Source of the DNA: Bactrocera neohumeralis
Lineage: Eukaryota > Arthropoda > Insecta > Diptera > Tephritidae
Direction of reading: 5' to 3'
NCBI RefSeq assembly: GCF_024586455.1
Contig: NC_065919.1
Span: forward strand, 13,556,368-13,620,367
Length of the DNA: 64,000 nucleotides
Both the position numbers and the translations under genes were made by a program. Shown here piece after piece: positions 1 to 10,708 of the stretch. Position 1 is the first letter of the stretch, and every line of letters starts with the position of its first letter. The notes beneath the pieces were generated by a model, which saw only the letters and a list, made by a program, of their open reading frames with translations, was not told the DNA's origin and did not search any database.

Positions 1-621
1 ACATTTTCTGTCTGTGAAACTCACTTCTTTACAATTAGACAAAAATATCTCAAGTTTGATCTAGTTTCTCAAAACCTAATAATTTCTGCCGTTGAAACTC
101 ACTACTTTCCAATGAAATCAAAATATCTCAAGTTGGCTCGATTGTACTATCAACTTCAAATAAATTTCCACCTGGGTATAGCCGGTGTGGTATGTGCTTC
201 GTTTGCCATATCTTGTTTGGCAAGCCCCTGCTTAGACGCTTACGCGTATATCAAGTTACGGGTTTTATACGATTTTTAGGTTTTTATACACAAATTTAGT
301 AATTTGTTTTTGCTGTGGTTTCCTTGAGACTGACCGCTTGAGCTATGTGGTATGCGGCCAGACACTATACAGGTCTTACTTACCTACCAGAAGCAACTCC
401 GTTTGACAGTCGAACAGCTGACGCTGCGGGCGAGTGAAGCGCGGCGCTTTGACACTGCGACGAAGCGAAGCAAACAACAACAACGGCCAGTCAGTTAACT
501 CACCAACCAAGCAAGTAAGCAACCGAAATGCGTGGCGGTGAAGACGACGGACGGGCAGCGTGTGGTTGCTGAGCTGGAAGAAGTGAAACAATAAAATAAA
601 CCCAAGTGGCGCTGTCCATTT
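1..621. other. Upstream flank, no gene seen
   Basis: I find no convincing coding region here. The part from about 370 to 620 is richer in G and C than the surrounding DNA and free of recognisable repeats. It lies directly upstream of the best core promoter in the window, so it may hold proximal regulatory sites; that is inference only. Confidence 0.4.
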
Positions 622-655
622 TCAGTTTGGCACGAAACGTCGACTTACCGAGTTG
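622..655 (+). promoter_or_regulatory. Candidate Inr + DPE core promoter
   Basis: TCAGTT at 622-627 is an exact match to the arthropod initiator, with the start A at 624. AGTTG at 651-655 fits the downstream promoter element consensus RGWYV and begins at exactly +28, the spacing the two motifs need to act together. No TATA box lies about 30 bp upstream, as expected for a DPE promoter. The sequence downstream is free of ATG for 245 bp and ends at a strong splice donor. It most likely starts the longest transcript of the potassium channel gene; a separate noncoding transcript is also possible. Other TCAGT-type sites (5048, 28936, 29138) lack a correctly placed DPE. Confidence 0.5.
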
Positions 656-868
656 TGCGCGAAGTATTGTGGCGTGTTTGGCGCGCGAATTCGTGTCGTT
701 TTGGAAAGCAAAACAACGAAGCGATTTAAAAATCGTTAGAATTATTGAATTTTAATTTTTGTAGTTATTTTGTCGCGCGTTCTGTGTAGAGGTACCACAC
801 AGCACTAGTTGAACGAAGTGAGGCGGCCAAAGTGTTGAGTGACGCAGGCGCATTTAGAGGTAGATAGC
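624..868 (+). other. Irk: Putative noncoding first exon (5' UTR)
   Basis: The 245 bp between the predicted start site and a consensus donor (C then GTAAGTGC, with GT at 869-870) contain no ATG in any frame, whereas a random stretch of this length would hold several. This is what an efficient leader exon looks like. The next + strand coding exons are at 8107 and 33457. Assignment to the channel gene rests on strand and position only; no transcript evidence is available. Confidence 0.4.
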
Positions 869-1370
869 GTAAGTGCTTGGCTTGTTCAAGACGCTACGTA
901 TATTTATGGAAAGACCGAACTGAAATCTTAAAGTAAACATTGAGTTTTTTTTCTTGTGAAAGTGAAGTGTGTCAGCTGTTGTCTCTTTAAATAAATATGA
1001 ATGAAGCTACTTTAAAAGTGCAGATGTGGCGCTACAGTGGTGTTGTGACTCTGAGGCAGAGCGCTACTTGGTTAATTGTTGTTGTTTTTGTTTGCGCGTG
1101 CGCTCTTACGAGAGGTTGCTTCAGTAGCTTTTTACATGTAATTTAAACCCTAAAAATGTTTGTTATTAGTTTTGGGCTTCGTTTTTAGCAAACAACCGGT
1201 GATCTACTCAAAAATCAGTACAGACATTAAAAATTAAAATTCAAATAAAATTTACTTACACTGAAGAGCGTATTTTAAGTTTGCCATCAAGTTTGTAAAA
1301 CTCAAAAGTAAACATTGAGGTAAAGTATATGTATGTATGTATATATATGTATAAATGATCAGTTTTCGTG
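869..1370. other. Presumed intron start, nothing recognised
   Basis: AT-rich noncoding sequence with short TATG microsatellite runs around 1325-1350. No ORF, repeat family or RNA gene is recognised. Confidence 0.3.
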
Positions 1371-1747
1371 CTGAGTCGATTTAACCAGGTCCATCTGTAT
1401 ATACGCACCGTTTTTGAGATATTGAACTGAAATTTTGCACACATATTTTTCTCACTAAGAAGCTACTCATTTGTCGAAGCTGGCGATATGGCACTACCAT
1501 ATCAAAGGGCTGCCCTACAAGCTGAAAGCTCGGACAAGCGCATGTATGGAACACACTTTTGTTTGACGAGATATTTGCACGAAATTTTGTATAGATTAAT
1601 AACCAAAGCATCGCTAAAATATTTGAAGAAATTGCTTAAATCGGGTCACTATAGAACATAGCTGCCGTACTACTATGATCGGTCAGTCAAGTCCTTATAT
1701 AGAAAATTCTTTTATTTGTCAAAATATATTTACGAAATTTGGCATAT
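1371..1747 (-). repeat. Dispersed repeat of the 154-bp unit family, inverted orientation
   Basis: It carries the same phrases as the array at 6010-6850, such as a 'tatatacgca' start, 'tttgacgagatatttgcacg' and 'catagctgccgtac', in another arrangement. A third member lies at 3560-3880. It is a degenerate interspersed repeat with no coding capacity and cannot be assigned to a named class from sequence alone. Confidence 0.5.
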
Positions 1748-1866
1748 ACTGGGTAGTCGAAAAAGTCTTTTCGTATTTTGCCAATAGATGTCGTTGCCGT
1801 CGTATATCTCCAGTGCTACCAAACATATAGTGTTGGAAAGGTGCGATTTCAAGCCTCATTTAACCA
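1748..1866 (+). mobile_element. Solo terminus of a mariner-like element
   Basis: The sequence begins with the same terminal motif (GGGTAGTCGAAAAAGTC) that forms both ends of the small inverted-repeat element immediately downstream. Here it continues into different sequence (TTTGCCAATAGATGTCGTTG) and has no matching opposite end. It looks like the truncated tip of a longer autonomous relative. Confidence 0.45.
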
Positions 1867-1867
1867 A

Positions 1868-1967
1868 TATATTGGGTAGTCGAAAAAGTCTTTTCGTATT
1901 TCTAATCATAGTTCAACTTGTTTTTTTTTATAAAGATACGAAAAGACTTTTTCGACTACCCAATATA
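1868..1967. mobile_element. Short MITE with near-perfect terminal inverted repeats
   Basis: About 100 bp long. The left arm reads TATATTGGGTAGTCGAAAAA and continues through GTCTTTTCGTATT; the right arm is its reverse complement and ends CCCAATATA. The arms are about 32 bp and the core is AT-rich and noncoding. TA at both ends fits Tc1/mariner-type target choice. A second copy lies at 17358-17508. Confidence 0.65.
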
Positions 1968-2559
1968 CATAGGTATATGAAATTTCAGTTTGTTTTTCCG
2001 AATAAACAAGGGGACTAAACGAATATAAGTTAACTGTAATTTCATTAATTTAAACAAACTAGCTGTTTTAAGACTTAAACGCGTATAGCAACAACAAAAA
2101 AGTACATACAGGAACAATTTCTGCTCAACATCGCTTCATGAACAAGCGAACGAAATTGGAAATAGAAATTAGTTTTAGACTATAAATAGCATAATAGTAG
2201 TCATGAAAATTGTTACCAAAAAGCTTACAATAAAAAAAATGTTCCAACTGGCAATATCATTAGTATTGTTTACAACAATAGCAACAATTTTTGCATTGTG
2301 CATCTCAAACAAAGCGTTACACCTGCCAAGTTAGCTAGCGGCAACAGAAAAGCGGTGAAGGTGTCGCCATTGACACTGGCGACGACACTACCGACAACAA
2401 CAGCAAACAATTACGATAGCGGCAACAACAACAATAGCGTTAGTTTGGATGAGAAATAAAAAAGTAGTCAAAATTTGTGTAACAATACCGACGCCGGAGC
2501 CAGAGATCGTGCACTTCCGTTCGGACAGATTTATGTAAAATTTCAAAATTACGGTTTTT
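1968..2559. other. Noncoding, nothing recognised
   Basis: AT-rich sequence with AAC/ACA-rich stretches near 2390-2440. No gene or repeat family identified. Confidence 0.3.
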
Positions 2560-2890
2560 TCGTAACGAGAGTACCGAAATGGGTGGTCTCTCGTCAAAGG
2601 CTGTTGCTTACTTTTCATTGGGAGCGTTTTTTACACGGTGGGTCCCAAACCCAGCGCACAACCTTGGAGAGGGATGATTCCCCTTCTCACTGCAGCTCGC
2701 CTTCAAACGGATGTTCTTTGGCTACCCGGAGGATACTTGGTCTAAGACCGGAAGTCGTGAGCTGCTTGAGTCACATGTAAGAGAATCGTTTCTGGCAACT
2801 CTCAAGTGAATAGCACTCAGAGAACTTTACTCACTTGCGTGAACTTCTACACATGACTTCATCCATCCGAAACGAGCGCACTGAAGCGCA
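2560..2890. repeat. GC-richer block, possible fragment of a dispersed repeat
   Basis: Base composition changes abruptly to mixed, non-AT-rich sequence and back. A 101-codon open frame crosses the block on the + strand (2475-2780) but resembles no family I know. The composition and sharp edges suggest a transposable-element fragment. No second copy is visible in the window, so the class stays open. Confidence 0.25.
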
Positions 2891-3559
2891 TTTGTGTACG
2901 TGAAAAGCTTGCAAATTGTTTTGGAAAATATTATTTTTGAAAATTTTCCAAATTTACTGCTGGGTTTATATGGTCGCCGCACTCAGTTTCAAATAAAAAG
3001 CACACGAACTAAAAATCACAACAACAACAACGTTGTAATAAAAACGGAAGAGCAAACAGAAAAAGTTAATCGGCTGAATAAAAAAAAAAAAAAAAAAAAA
3101 TAAACAAATACAACAAATAAAAAAACTATAACAACGATACGCTGCAAATTTAGTATGCATAGAGCGGCATCTGTGCGATGAGAGCGCAAGAGAGCTAATT
3201 TTTGTTATTTTGCAAAACTCAAAAATACCTATAATCATCCTCACCAGTGTTTATGAGTTTTGTGTTAAGCTGTGCTTGCTAACATTTCACATAGCATATA
3301 TGTACATATGTATATACAAGTATATATATATATAAACTACAATCATATGTTTTACAGGCTTGTTTATAAAGGCCTACGCCTTGTATAACAGTAGTAGCAT
3401 CACTACAAACAAATTCAAGGCGAGACATTTAGTTTGCAACAAAAAACAACTTACATTGAGGTCTTTGCAACACTGAAGGTTAGTGCCTGTAAGTGAATGC
3501 TCTGTAGGAAAGTTCATTCGTAGGCTGCAGGTGCATCTCGTACAGGTAAGAATTTGGTA
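2891..3559. other. AT-rich noncoding DNA with poly-A and TA microsatellites
   Basis: Contains a poly-A run of about 20 at 3080-3100 and TATATG/TACATATG microsatellite runs at about 3295-3330. No gene recognised. Confidence 0.35.
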
Positions 3560-3880
3560 AAGATACCTTAGATCGATGATTAGCCATGTCGGTCTGTCTG
3601 TTCGTCTACCTGTCTGTCTGTCTGTATATACGCGAACTAGCTCATTTGGTCGGAACGGCCGTTATCGGACCACTTTGAAGTCTTTGTACGCAAAACTTTT
3701 TCATTTGACGAGATATGTTCACGAAATTTGGCATCGATCATTGTCTAAGGCAATGGTGCAATATCCAGAAAAATAGTTCATATCGGTTCACTATAGCATA
3801 TAGCTGCCATACAAACTGAACGATCGAACTGAAGCCCTCGTTCTTCGGTGCAACCGAATTTAACATTTTTACTTGTTTTT
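3560..3880 (+). repeat. Dispersed repeat related to the 154-bp unit
   Basis: Contains a CTGT-rich run at about 3590-3625, 'tatatacgcgaactagctc', 'tttgacgagatatgttcacg' and 'catatagctgccatacaaac', which match phrases in the array at 6010-6850. It ends with TTCGGTGCAACCGAA, a short palindrome. Noncoding. Confidence 0.5.
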
Positions 3881-4300
3881 TCTTTATCTTTTACTTTAAG
3901 AGAGAGAAGAGCTTTCCTTTTTATACCTTACATGAGTTATGGCATACGTAGAAGACCACGACTGTTGCTCATGGGCTGTCAAAAAGTCCACCAGAGCACA
4001 AAATAACAGGTTTGTCGCCACGAAACATAATAAAGCTTTGAAAAAATTGTTGTCAAAAAAATTCTCAAAAGAATCAAGAATCTGTCCAATGGATGCTGAC
4101 AACTGCCAGCAAATTGACTGATAACAGCCAGACGCATGACACAATAAGAAGGAGAAGCTTTGCATTAAAGCTAGAAAATTAGAAGAAACAACATTATCGC
4201 TGGTTTATTATTAAATCCGAAGGTGCAAAATAGCAAAACCAAACAAAGATTTCACGAAGTCGAAATGCAAAGAAAAAAGTAAATAAAATCAAACGAAGCA

Positions 4301-4415
4301 AAGTTAAGTGTAAAAACACACAATGCTGATAAAATTATAATAAACAAATAGTAAGTAGTGCTGTTTATTTGTTTATTATAATTTTATCAGCATTGTGTGT
4401 TTTTACACTTAACTT
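4301..4415. repeat. Perfect 50-bp inverted repeat (hairpin)
   Basis: Bases 4301-4350 and 4366-4415 are exact reverse complements over all 50 positions, separated by a 15-base spacer. Pairing stops at once on both sides. The absence of any mismatch in AT-rich intronic DNA implies a recent origin, such as a template switch during replication, or an assembly artefact. It carries no coding region and does not match the other inverted repeats in the window. Confidence 0.85.
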
Positions 4416-5580
4416 ACAACAAAAACTAACAACACAATCAAAACCAAACGATCGCTGTGAGCAAGCTGTTGCTGCGACTGCCACGAAATGCAGAGTGCGA
4501 GTGCGATAATAAGCGGCGCGAGCGCGTCGAGAGCGCTGAGCATGCGAGTGGCACACCATAAAATCCCCCCAACAACCAACCAACCAACGTTATCGCAACA
4601 GCAAAAACAATAACAGCCGCAAACGGCTCCAAATGTGCACAACAAAAGCAGCTAGCAACAAAAAATCTCTGCAGTATTGTGAGCAACTTCGCCAAAGCAG
4701 AGTACTCGTGCTTTTTAGCACCGGCTGCCGCAGCCCCCCCCCCTTCCGCGCGACAAACTGCTCCACCAAACAGACGGGCGACACTAAATTTATGCCGCAT
4801 TCGCTACTATCGCTGTGAGCGCGTAAGAAAGTTGTTGTTGTTGCTGTTTTTGTTGTACCAATTTGCGCGCTCGTTTATTTCTTTGACAGCAGAAGTTGCG
4901 ATTTGTCGCGATTGGCGCACGGCATGAGCAAGCGTACTGGTTTCTAACACAAAGTAACAAAGTGAATAAAAAATCATGCGAAATTATTTTACACTTACCG
5001 ATTACCAACAACTACAGCAACAATTCGTCACTCGTTGCTTGCCGCTCAGTTGGAGCAAAATACATTCAATACGCATACATACGTGCATACATATGTGTAT
5101 ATTTCTGCTTAGTTGTATAAATATCGTTGTGTAGTGAGTTTGAATGGCATGAATTTGTGAAAAAAACCTGCACCGGCGACGTTCGCATTTTTTATTGTTA
5201 TTGTTGCTTATTGCTTGTATTAATTTTAATTATTTTTTTTTTGCATAAAACGCGCTCGCACATTTGTTGTGGCACTTGTACTAGTCCGCATTCGTTTGTC
5301 GTCGAAGATCGCGCTATTCCCTCTTGACACGAAACAGATTTATATTTTTGTATTTTCGTGTTGAAAATTTGTATCTCAAAAATTGTTAATTGCTATGCGG
5401 TTAGTGATAGTGGTTGCCAAAAGTTATTTGTAAATTTATCAGGTGAAAGGAAAAGTGTGTTGCACGTAAGTGTAGAAACTGGCTGATGAAAAGTGCAAGG
5501 CCATAAAATTCTTGCTGTTTTAAAGTGCGTGAAAATAATTTTTAAAATAATTGTTTATGCAATATTAGCAAGTTGGTGAC
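4416..5580 (+). other. GC-richer unique intronic block with possible 5' exon
   Basis: Non-repetitive and less AT-rich than its neighbours between about 4440 and 5340. A consensus donor (GTAAGTG, GT at 5466-5467) ends a stretch from about 5290 that has one ATG. This could be an alternative 5' exon of the channel gene. No initiator with a correctly spaced DPE was found, so the call is weak. The overlapping open frames on both strands look like composition effects. Confidence 0.25.
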
Positions 5581-5597
5581 AATTTATGAAAATTAAG

Positions 5598-5642
5598 GCA
5601 TATATGTACATATGTATGTACATATGTACATATGTATATAGA
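5598..5642. repeat. TACATATG microsatellite
   Basis: Alternating ATGTACATATGTA units. Similar tracts recur at about 33045-33075 and 33360-33390 and are common in fly introns. Confidence 0.7.
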
Positions 5643-6009
5643 GAATTCAAAGAAAAGTGAAGTAAAAAAAAATTAAGTAAAAAAAATGAAAATATACAAG
5701 CAGCCTTACTAACAACAAAGAGCAACATGTTTATAACAGCTAAAACTGCAAAATAATAGCTAAACAACGCTAAATTATTCAATAATTATTTAATTACGTT
5801 ATTGTTTATAAAACTTTTCAAGAACAAAAACTGCTAAACTTCAATTAAGTAGTGTATGCACATGTTTATAGTAATTTATAGTAATACCACGAGCTGTTAT
5901 TGTACAAATCCGCTGATTGTAGATAAGCTTAAAATCGCCCCTAAAACGACTGTATTACAAAAACAAGAAAAAACATTAACTACAGCTACAATGAAGTTAT
6001 AATGCCCTG

Positions 6010-6850
6010 CAAAAAAGTATAAAAAGATATTTATATTGTTTTGTATCGTTCAGTTTGTATGCCAGCTATATGCTATAATGCTCCGATTTGAACAATTTCT
6101 TGCTATGTTATAGCTTTGCTTTCGGCAATAATTTATGCCAAATTTTGTGAGAATATCTTGCCAAATAAAAAAGTTTTTCATACAAACACTTGATTTTGAT
6201 CGCTCAGTTTGTAGGGCAGCTATATGCTATAGTGATTCGATCTGAACAATTTCTACGCAAATTCCGTAGTTGTCACAGAAAATAATCCATGCGAAATTTC
6301 ATGAAGATATCTCGTAAATTAAAAAAGTTTTCCATACAAGGACTTGAGTATGATCGATCTATTTGTAGTGCAGCTATATGCTATAGCTATCCGATCTGAA
6401 CAATTTCTTTGAATATTAAATGATTTCCTTAGATAATAATCCCTGTTAAATTTCGTGAAGATATCTCAACAAATGATAAATTTTTCCATACATGCACTAC
6501 GTTCCGGTCGTTAGCTTTGTATGACAGGTGTATGCTATAATGATCAGATCTGAAAAATTTCTTCGCAGATTGCGTCATTGTTATTGATAATAATTCATGC
6601 GAAATTTTTTGAAGATATCTCTTCAAAAGAAAAAGCTTTCCATACAAGTACTTGATTACGATGGTTCAGTTTGTATGGTAACTATATGCTATAGTAGTCC
6701 AATTTCGACGGTTCCAACAAATGTGCAGTGATTTGTGGAGAAAAGGGTGTGTGCAAAATTTCAGTTCGATATCTTAAAAATTTAGGAACTAGTTCGCATT
6801 TATACCAACAAACGAATATGGCTAAATCGACTCAGCTCGTAACGCTGATC
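6010..6850 (+). repeat. Tandem array of five 154-bp units
   Basis: The anchor CAGTTTGTAT..GCAGCTATATGCTATA recurs at 6051, 6205, 6359, 6513 and 6667, an exact 154-bp period across all five units despite many substitutions. Each unit also carries CAATTTC followed by GAAATTT..GAAGATATCTC. The last unit passes into a different tail ending near 'ctcagctcgtaacgctgatc'. Members of the family lie at 1371-1747 and 3560-3880, and a fragment at about 35230-35340. Confidence 0.8.
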
Positions 6851-7439
6851 TTTTGTATACAACATATAATTATAATATAATGTTTAGGGTCTTCTACGTT
6901 TCATTTTGGTCATTACGAACTTCGTGGCAAACTTAATATATCCTGTTCAGGGTATAACAACAACAATTATCAAGCTTCTTTCGTATGAGTCATACTACTA
7001 CCAACACATGTACATAAGTATATTAGCAAAGCAACTCTTGAAGTTTCAAATAAAATTGCGCAAGTGACTTAACCCTACATTTTATTAACCCCAACAACCC
7101 TTGTAGAATCCCTAGCAATTGCAGCCAAAAAATAATACTTACACACATACATATATACACAGAGCTATAGAGTGTTTTAACACACGTGTCAGTGCCAAGG
7201 CAGCTGCAAGCTTACAAACAAAACAAAAACACTAAATAAACAAAATGAGAACTAGAACAAGCTGCAAATTTAGCACAAAGCCAAGTAGCATATGACATAC
7301 GAGGTGCGGCAGCAACAAGGGTCAGAAGTGGCAACTAAAAAGTAAATAACAAAATTTTGCATTGAAAACGTAAAATTAAAAAAGTTTTTGCACTAAGTTT
7401 ATACAAAACGACGCAAAACAACAGCAAAAAATTTATAAA
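6851..7439. other. Noncoding, nothing recognised
   Basis: AT-rich intronic sequence with no gene or repeat family recognised. Confidence 0.3.
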
Positions 7440-7640
7440 AAATACAACAACAACATAAATTACAACAACGTAAGTAAAACACGACAAGAAAAGTAAAATA
7501 CAACAACAAAAGTAAAACACAACAACAAAAGTAAAATACAACAACATAAGTAGATTACAACAACATAAGTAATTACAATACATAAGTAAACTACCATAAA
7601 TAAAATACAAAAACATAAGTAAAATACAACAACATAAGCT
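7440..7640. repeat. Minisatellite of about 20 bp (TACAACAACATAAGTAAAA)
   Basis: Roughly ten imperfect copies of a 19-21 bp unit built from CAACAACA followed by AAGTAAAA. The minus strand stays open for 127 codons across the array, giving a Cys/Leu/Tyr-rich translation that is simply the repeat and not a believable protein. Confidence 0.7.
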
Positions 7641-8106
7641 GCAAAAATGTTCCAGCTTCAACACCTCGTATTCTAAGCGGATTTGGAGACGCTGTAAAGA
7701 CTGCATAACGCACAGCAAACAAGTTTTTTTTTACAAAAATTACACAAACTTAAGCACCATTGGCTAATTAAAGTGGCTAATTAAAGCGCAACATAGAACA
7801 TAAAACAACAAAGTGACTTTACGGTACTGCCAAGAAGCTGCTTCAGCAGGTGTTCATTCACACTCTATTTTCAACTATAACTGCGTCTAAGGCACTTCGT
7901 CTTTGTTGTCGTCTCAACAGTTAGTTATTTTTATACTAACCGCACAACAACAATAACAGCCGCTAAATAAAAGTACATATTAGTTTGTACTTTTCGCAAA
8001 CCGTCGAATCTTCACCGCAATCACGGTACAATTCACAGTGCCCCTCACCGGCAACAAAATTGCCACAACGGCGACATTAACGCGCTCAGAGACAGTAGCC
8101 GCCAAA

Positions 8107-8156
8107 ATGAAGCGACTAATGACGTGGGAACGCGATCTGGTCGATGCGATGTATGG
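8107..8156 (+). CDS. Irk: Alternative first coding exon of the Kir channel
   Basis: ATG at 8107 in an excellent context (GCCAAAATGA) opens 16 codons (MKRLMTWERDLVDAMY) plus two bases and ends at a consensus donor, GTAAGCG, with GT at 8157-8158. The exon ends in phase 2, exactly what the acceptor of the common exon at 52939 needs; joining gives glycine at the junction and then YRQTRF. The leader upstream is open back to a stop at 7981 and has no other in-frame ATG. The isoform would be 544 residues and differ from the 33457 form only at the cytosolic N-terminus. Splicing is inferred; a short ORF of unrelated origin is the alternative. Confidence 0.45.
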
Positions 8157-8479
8157 GTAAGCGTTCTTGAAATTCAATCTAGATATACTCAGATAATCTT
8201 ACTCATACTTAAATATATGAAATATTTGAAAAAAGATTCTGGCAGATTTGGCGCTTTTATAATATAATTTTTATGCTAATTCGTCTAAAAATTATCACCT
8301 GTATTTATTTAAAACATTCTATGTAGACAATATCATATGTAGTTCTTATCTACTTAGCAACTTATCTGTATGCTCATTTACTTCCGCAAAACGTCTTAAT
8401 AATCTGTTATTATGAGAAATAGGCTTGGAAGCCGTTATCTTTCAGTGTTTGAAGAGATTTCTTTGCATACTGTGTACTT

Positions 8480-8938
8480 AATGAAATATTTCGAAGCTTG
8501 TCTTTCATTCTTTTTCTTTGCTTGATATTCTTGAGGCCTTCCTACTGCTGCAAAAACCCACTGTGTGCTCTCAGCGTTATGATTAATTCCATGTTAACTT
8601 CGCTGAACACAATTTGACTCGAAAACGTCGGATCTTTTTTGAACTTTACAAGAGTCTATAGAGCGTCAGATCTTCTTAGAACTGTTCAAGAGCTCATAGA
8701 GCGAAGCGATGTAGCTTGGAAAGATCGAACAGTTTAAGTTCTTGCACAAGCCGTATTTTGTACACTTTCAATTTAAGATCTCGACGTAAAATTCACCAAG
8801 TCGTTCCATATGTTAGTCCGAGTTGCTGCGAATGGCGCCGAATCAACTCTCCACGGGCTTCGTGTACACTCTCAGCTACGGATGCCTTATTTTCTTCACT
8901 GGGTATGGTAAGACTTCCATGATGAAATGCCAAACAAT
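8480..8938 (-). mobile_element. Tc1/mariner-like transposase, N-terminal fragment
   Basis: Minus-strand translation gives the DNA-binding part of an IS630-Tc1/mariner transposase, including RRHSQQLGLTYGTTW and RRDLKLKVYKIRLVQELK, interrupted by stops and frameshifts. The same stretch recurs at about 46675-46870, so both belong to one lineage. No catalytic DDE part follows, so it is a dead fragment. Confidence 0.7.
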
Positions 8939-8940
8939 CT

Positions 8941-9000
8941 TTTCTTCTTAATTGGCGTAGACACCGCTTACGCGATTATAGCCGAGTTAACAACAATACT
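8941..9000 (-). mobile_element. Solo 3' tail of an RTE-like retrotransposon
   Basis: In reverse complement it reads CGCGTAAGCGGTGTCTACGC followed by CAATTAAGAAGAA. This corresponds to the 3' end of the element at 18480-19255 (CGCGTAAGTGGTCTCTACAC, then TATTAAAGAAGAAG). Only about 60 bp remain, typical 5' truncation of a non-LTR insertion. Another tail is at about 40718-40760. Confidence 0.55.
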
Positions 9001-9099
9001 GAACAAAAATAACATGACAGCTTGAAACAACTCACGCGTGAACTGTCAAAAAAAGGCTATTGACAAAAGTACCGGTACTTGAATTATCCTGCGTTATTG

Positions 9100-9295
9100 C
9101 TAATGGCTTTGTGAGAGTAGTCTGGTCTTCTGCGAATCAGAGGACATAGCCGCAACTTACATTAGCCATATCAATGTGATAGGCTCAAAGCGTTTTCGAT
9201 TTGTAAGGGTCTTACTATCTAATATTTAGGTATTTCAACCGATCGGCGTTCTAAGCTGTTCAAGTGAGTTCCCTTTTAAAATCGATTTTTTAACA
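9100..9295 (+). mobile_element. Non-LTR retrotransposon, ORF2 C-terminus
   Basis: Translation on the + strand gives SEDIAATYISHINV...SKRF, followed by a tail with GTAAGGGTCTTA and TTTAGGTA. This matches the C-terminus and 3' tail of the elements around 27240-27340 (PENIAETDISHLNKFVKYAK). Heavily truncated and degenerate. Confidence 0.5.
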
Positions 9296-9299
9296 TAAC

Positions 9300-10700
9300 C
9301 TAACCTCTAACGTCTTTAAGTTGTTTTAAATAGTACGAGCTAGTTAATCGCTGTGCATAACCAAGTTTGAAATTCTTAATTCTAAGTATATTTCTCTCTA
9401 ATAAATTTAATGCAAATATTTTATTTTTGTGTTACTGAAAAATGCTATACAAGAATTCAGTATATGAATTTTATTTTAAGCAAAACAAAAATTAAAAAAA
9501 CCCCAAAGGTCACTGACCAAACTGCCATTTCCTACTGACCTTATTTGCAGCGCTCGTTCGTTCATACGCTCATTCGCTCACCTGCTCGCAAACCGCTGTA
9601 TTCGCTCTCGGTTGTGTTGTTTTAGCGAATATTTCAAAACTCAGAACACTGCACCATTCTATATTTAAAAAACGTGAGCGCAAATATGGGTTAACATAGC
9701 AAAATACTGTTATGGATGTTAAGAAAATGTTAATATGTAGCAGAATACTGTTATGGATGCTAACATAATGTCTAAATACATGATAATTGTTATGTTATTT
9801 AAAATTAGTTGGGAAAAAACTGAGCAATTTTTTGAGTGTTTTTTATTTCTTATTTTTTATTTCAAAAGCGATGAGTAAGTTGAAAAATATTTTATTTTCG
9901 TATAATCTTATAAAGTTATTATTAAATTGGACAGTTGACAGCGGCATTAAGGCGAGTATTTCTTATACACACTGTGCATATTTATGCTAATATAATATCA
10001 GGTTTTTATGCAAAATTATAAAATGTACACTTATTTATAATGTTTTGCCATATCTGAGTGTGTATATGTTTTTAAAATTTTTTATGATTTTTTCTTGAGA
10101 AGTTATCAGTTTGCTGAATTTATGTTTGTAAATATAGATACATATGTATATTGTTAGCTGCCACAGTTGAATGACTCAATATTGTTTGCACCTTGGACCA
10201 CCAAGCGGACGTCGTTTAGTTGTTATTTCACATTGGTTTTGCTTGTTTTTATTTGCCGCAATGGTGACGCCGCATGTCGCTTTATATGACAGCAGGCTAA
10301 TGTGTCGAAGCCGCACGTTTTGCATATTTAATTAAAAACGTTTCATGCGAAATCCATAGAAATTTGCATAAAGGGGAATTTAAGCGGTGGAAAGCAACAG
10401 GCGAGCAAATAAAAGTAGTAGAAAACAATTTGTTTGTGATTTGTTTGTGTGGCTGCATTTCAATTGAAAGCGTCTGCTTGTGAAGATCAACTAAACAGGT
10501 TGTACAAGTGATCAATTGGCAAATCAATAAAAATTGAATAATTGCAATACAAGAAAATGCTTGTAAAATAGCAAATATAATTGGCAACGGAGAAAGGTCA
10601 GTTTGATGGCTTTGCTGGCGGGCAAAACGGCTCAGTGGCTGAGTACTTATGTATATATATATGTAGATATTTGATATTTATATGTACTATAATACATTCG
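9300..10700. other. Noncoding, nothing recognised
   Basis: AT-rich intronic sequence. A slightly GC-richer unique patch lies at 10200-10610. No gene, RNA or known repeat recognised. Confidence 0.3.
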
Positions 10701-10708
10701 GCTGTTTA

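Noticed and set aside
4438..5011. Several overlapping Cys/Ala-rich frames on both strands
   Set aside because: Mutually overlapping, no domain, no consistent start or splice context. They reflect the lower AT content of this block.
7335..7718. 127-codon minus-strand Cys/Leu/Tyr-rich frame
   Set aside because: It is the translation of a roughly 20-bp minisatellite.
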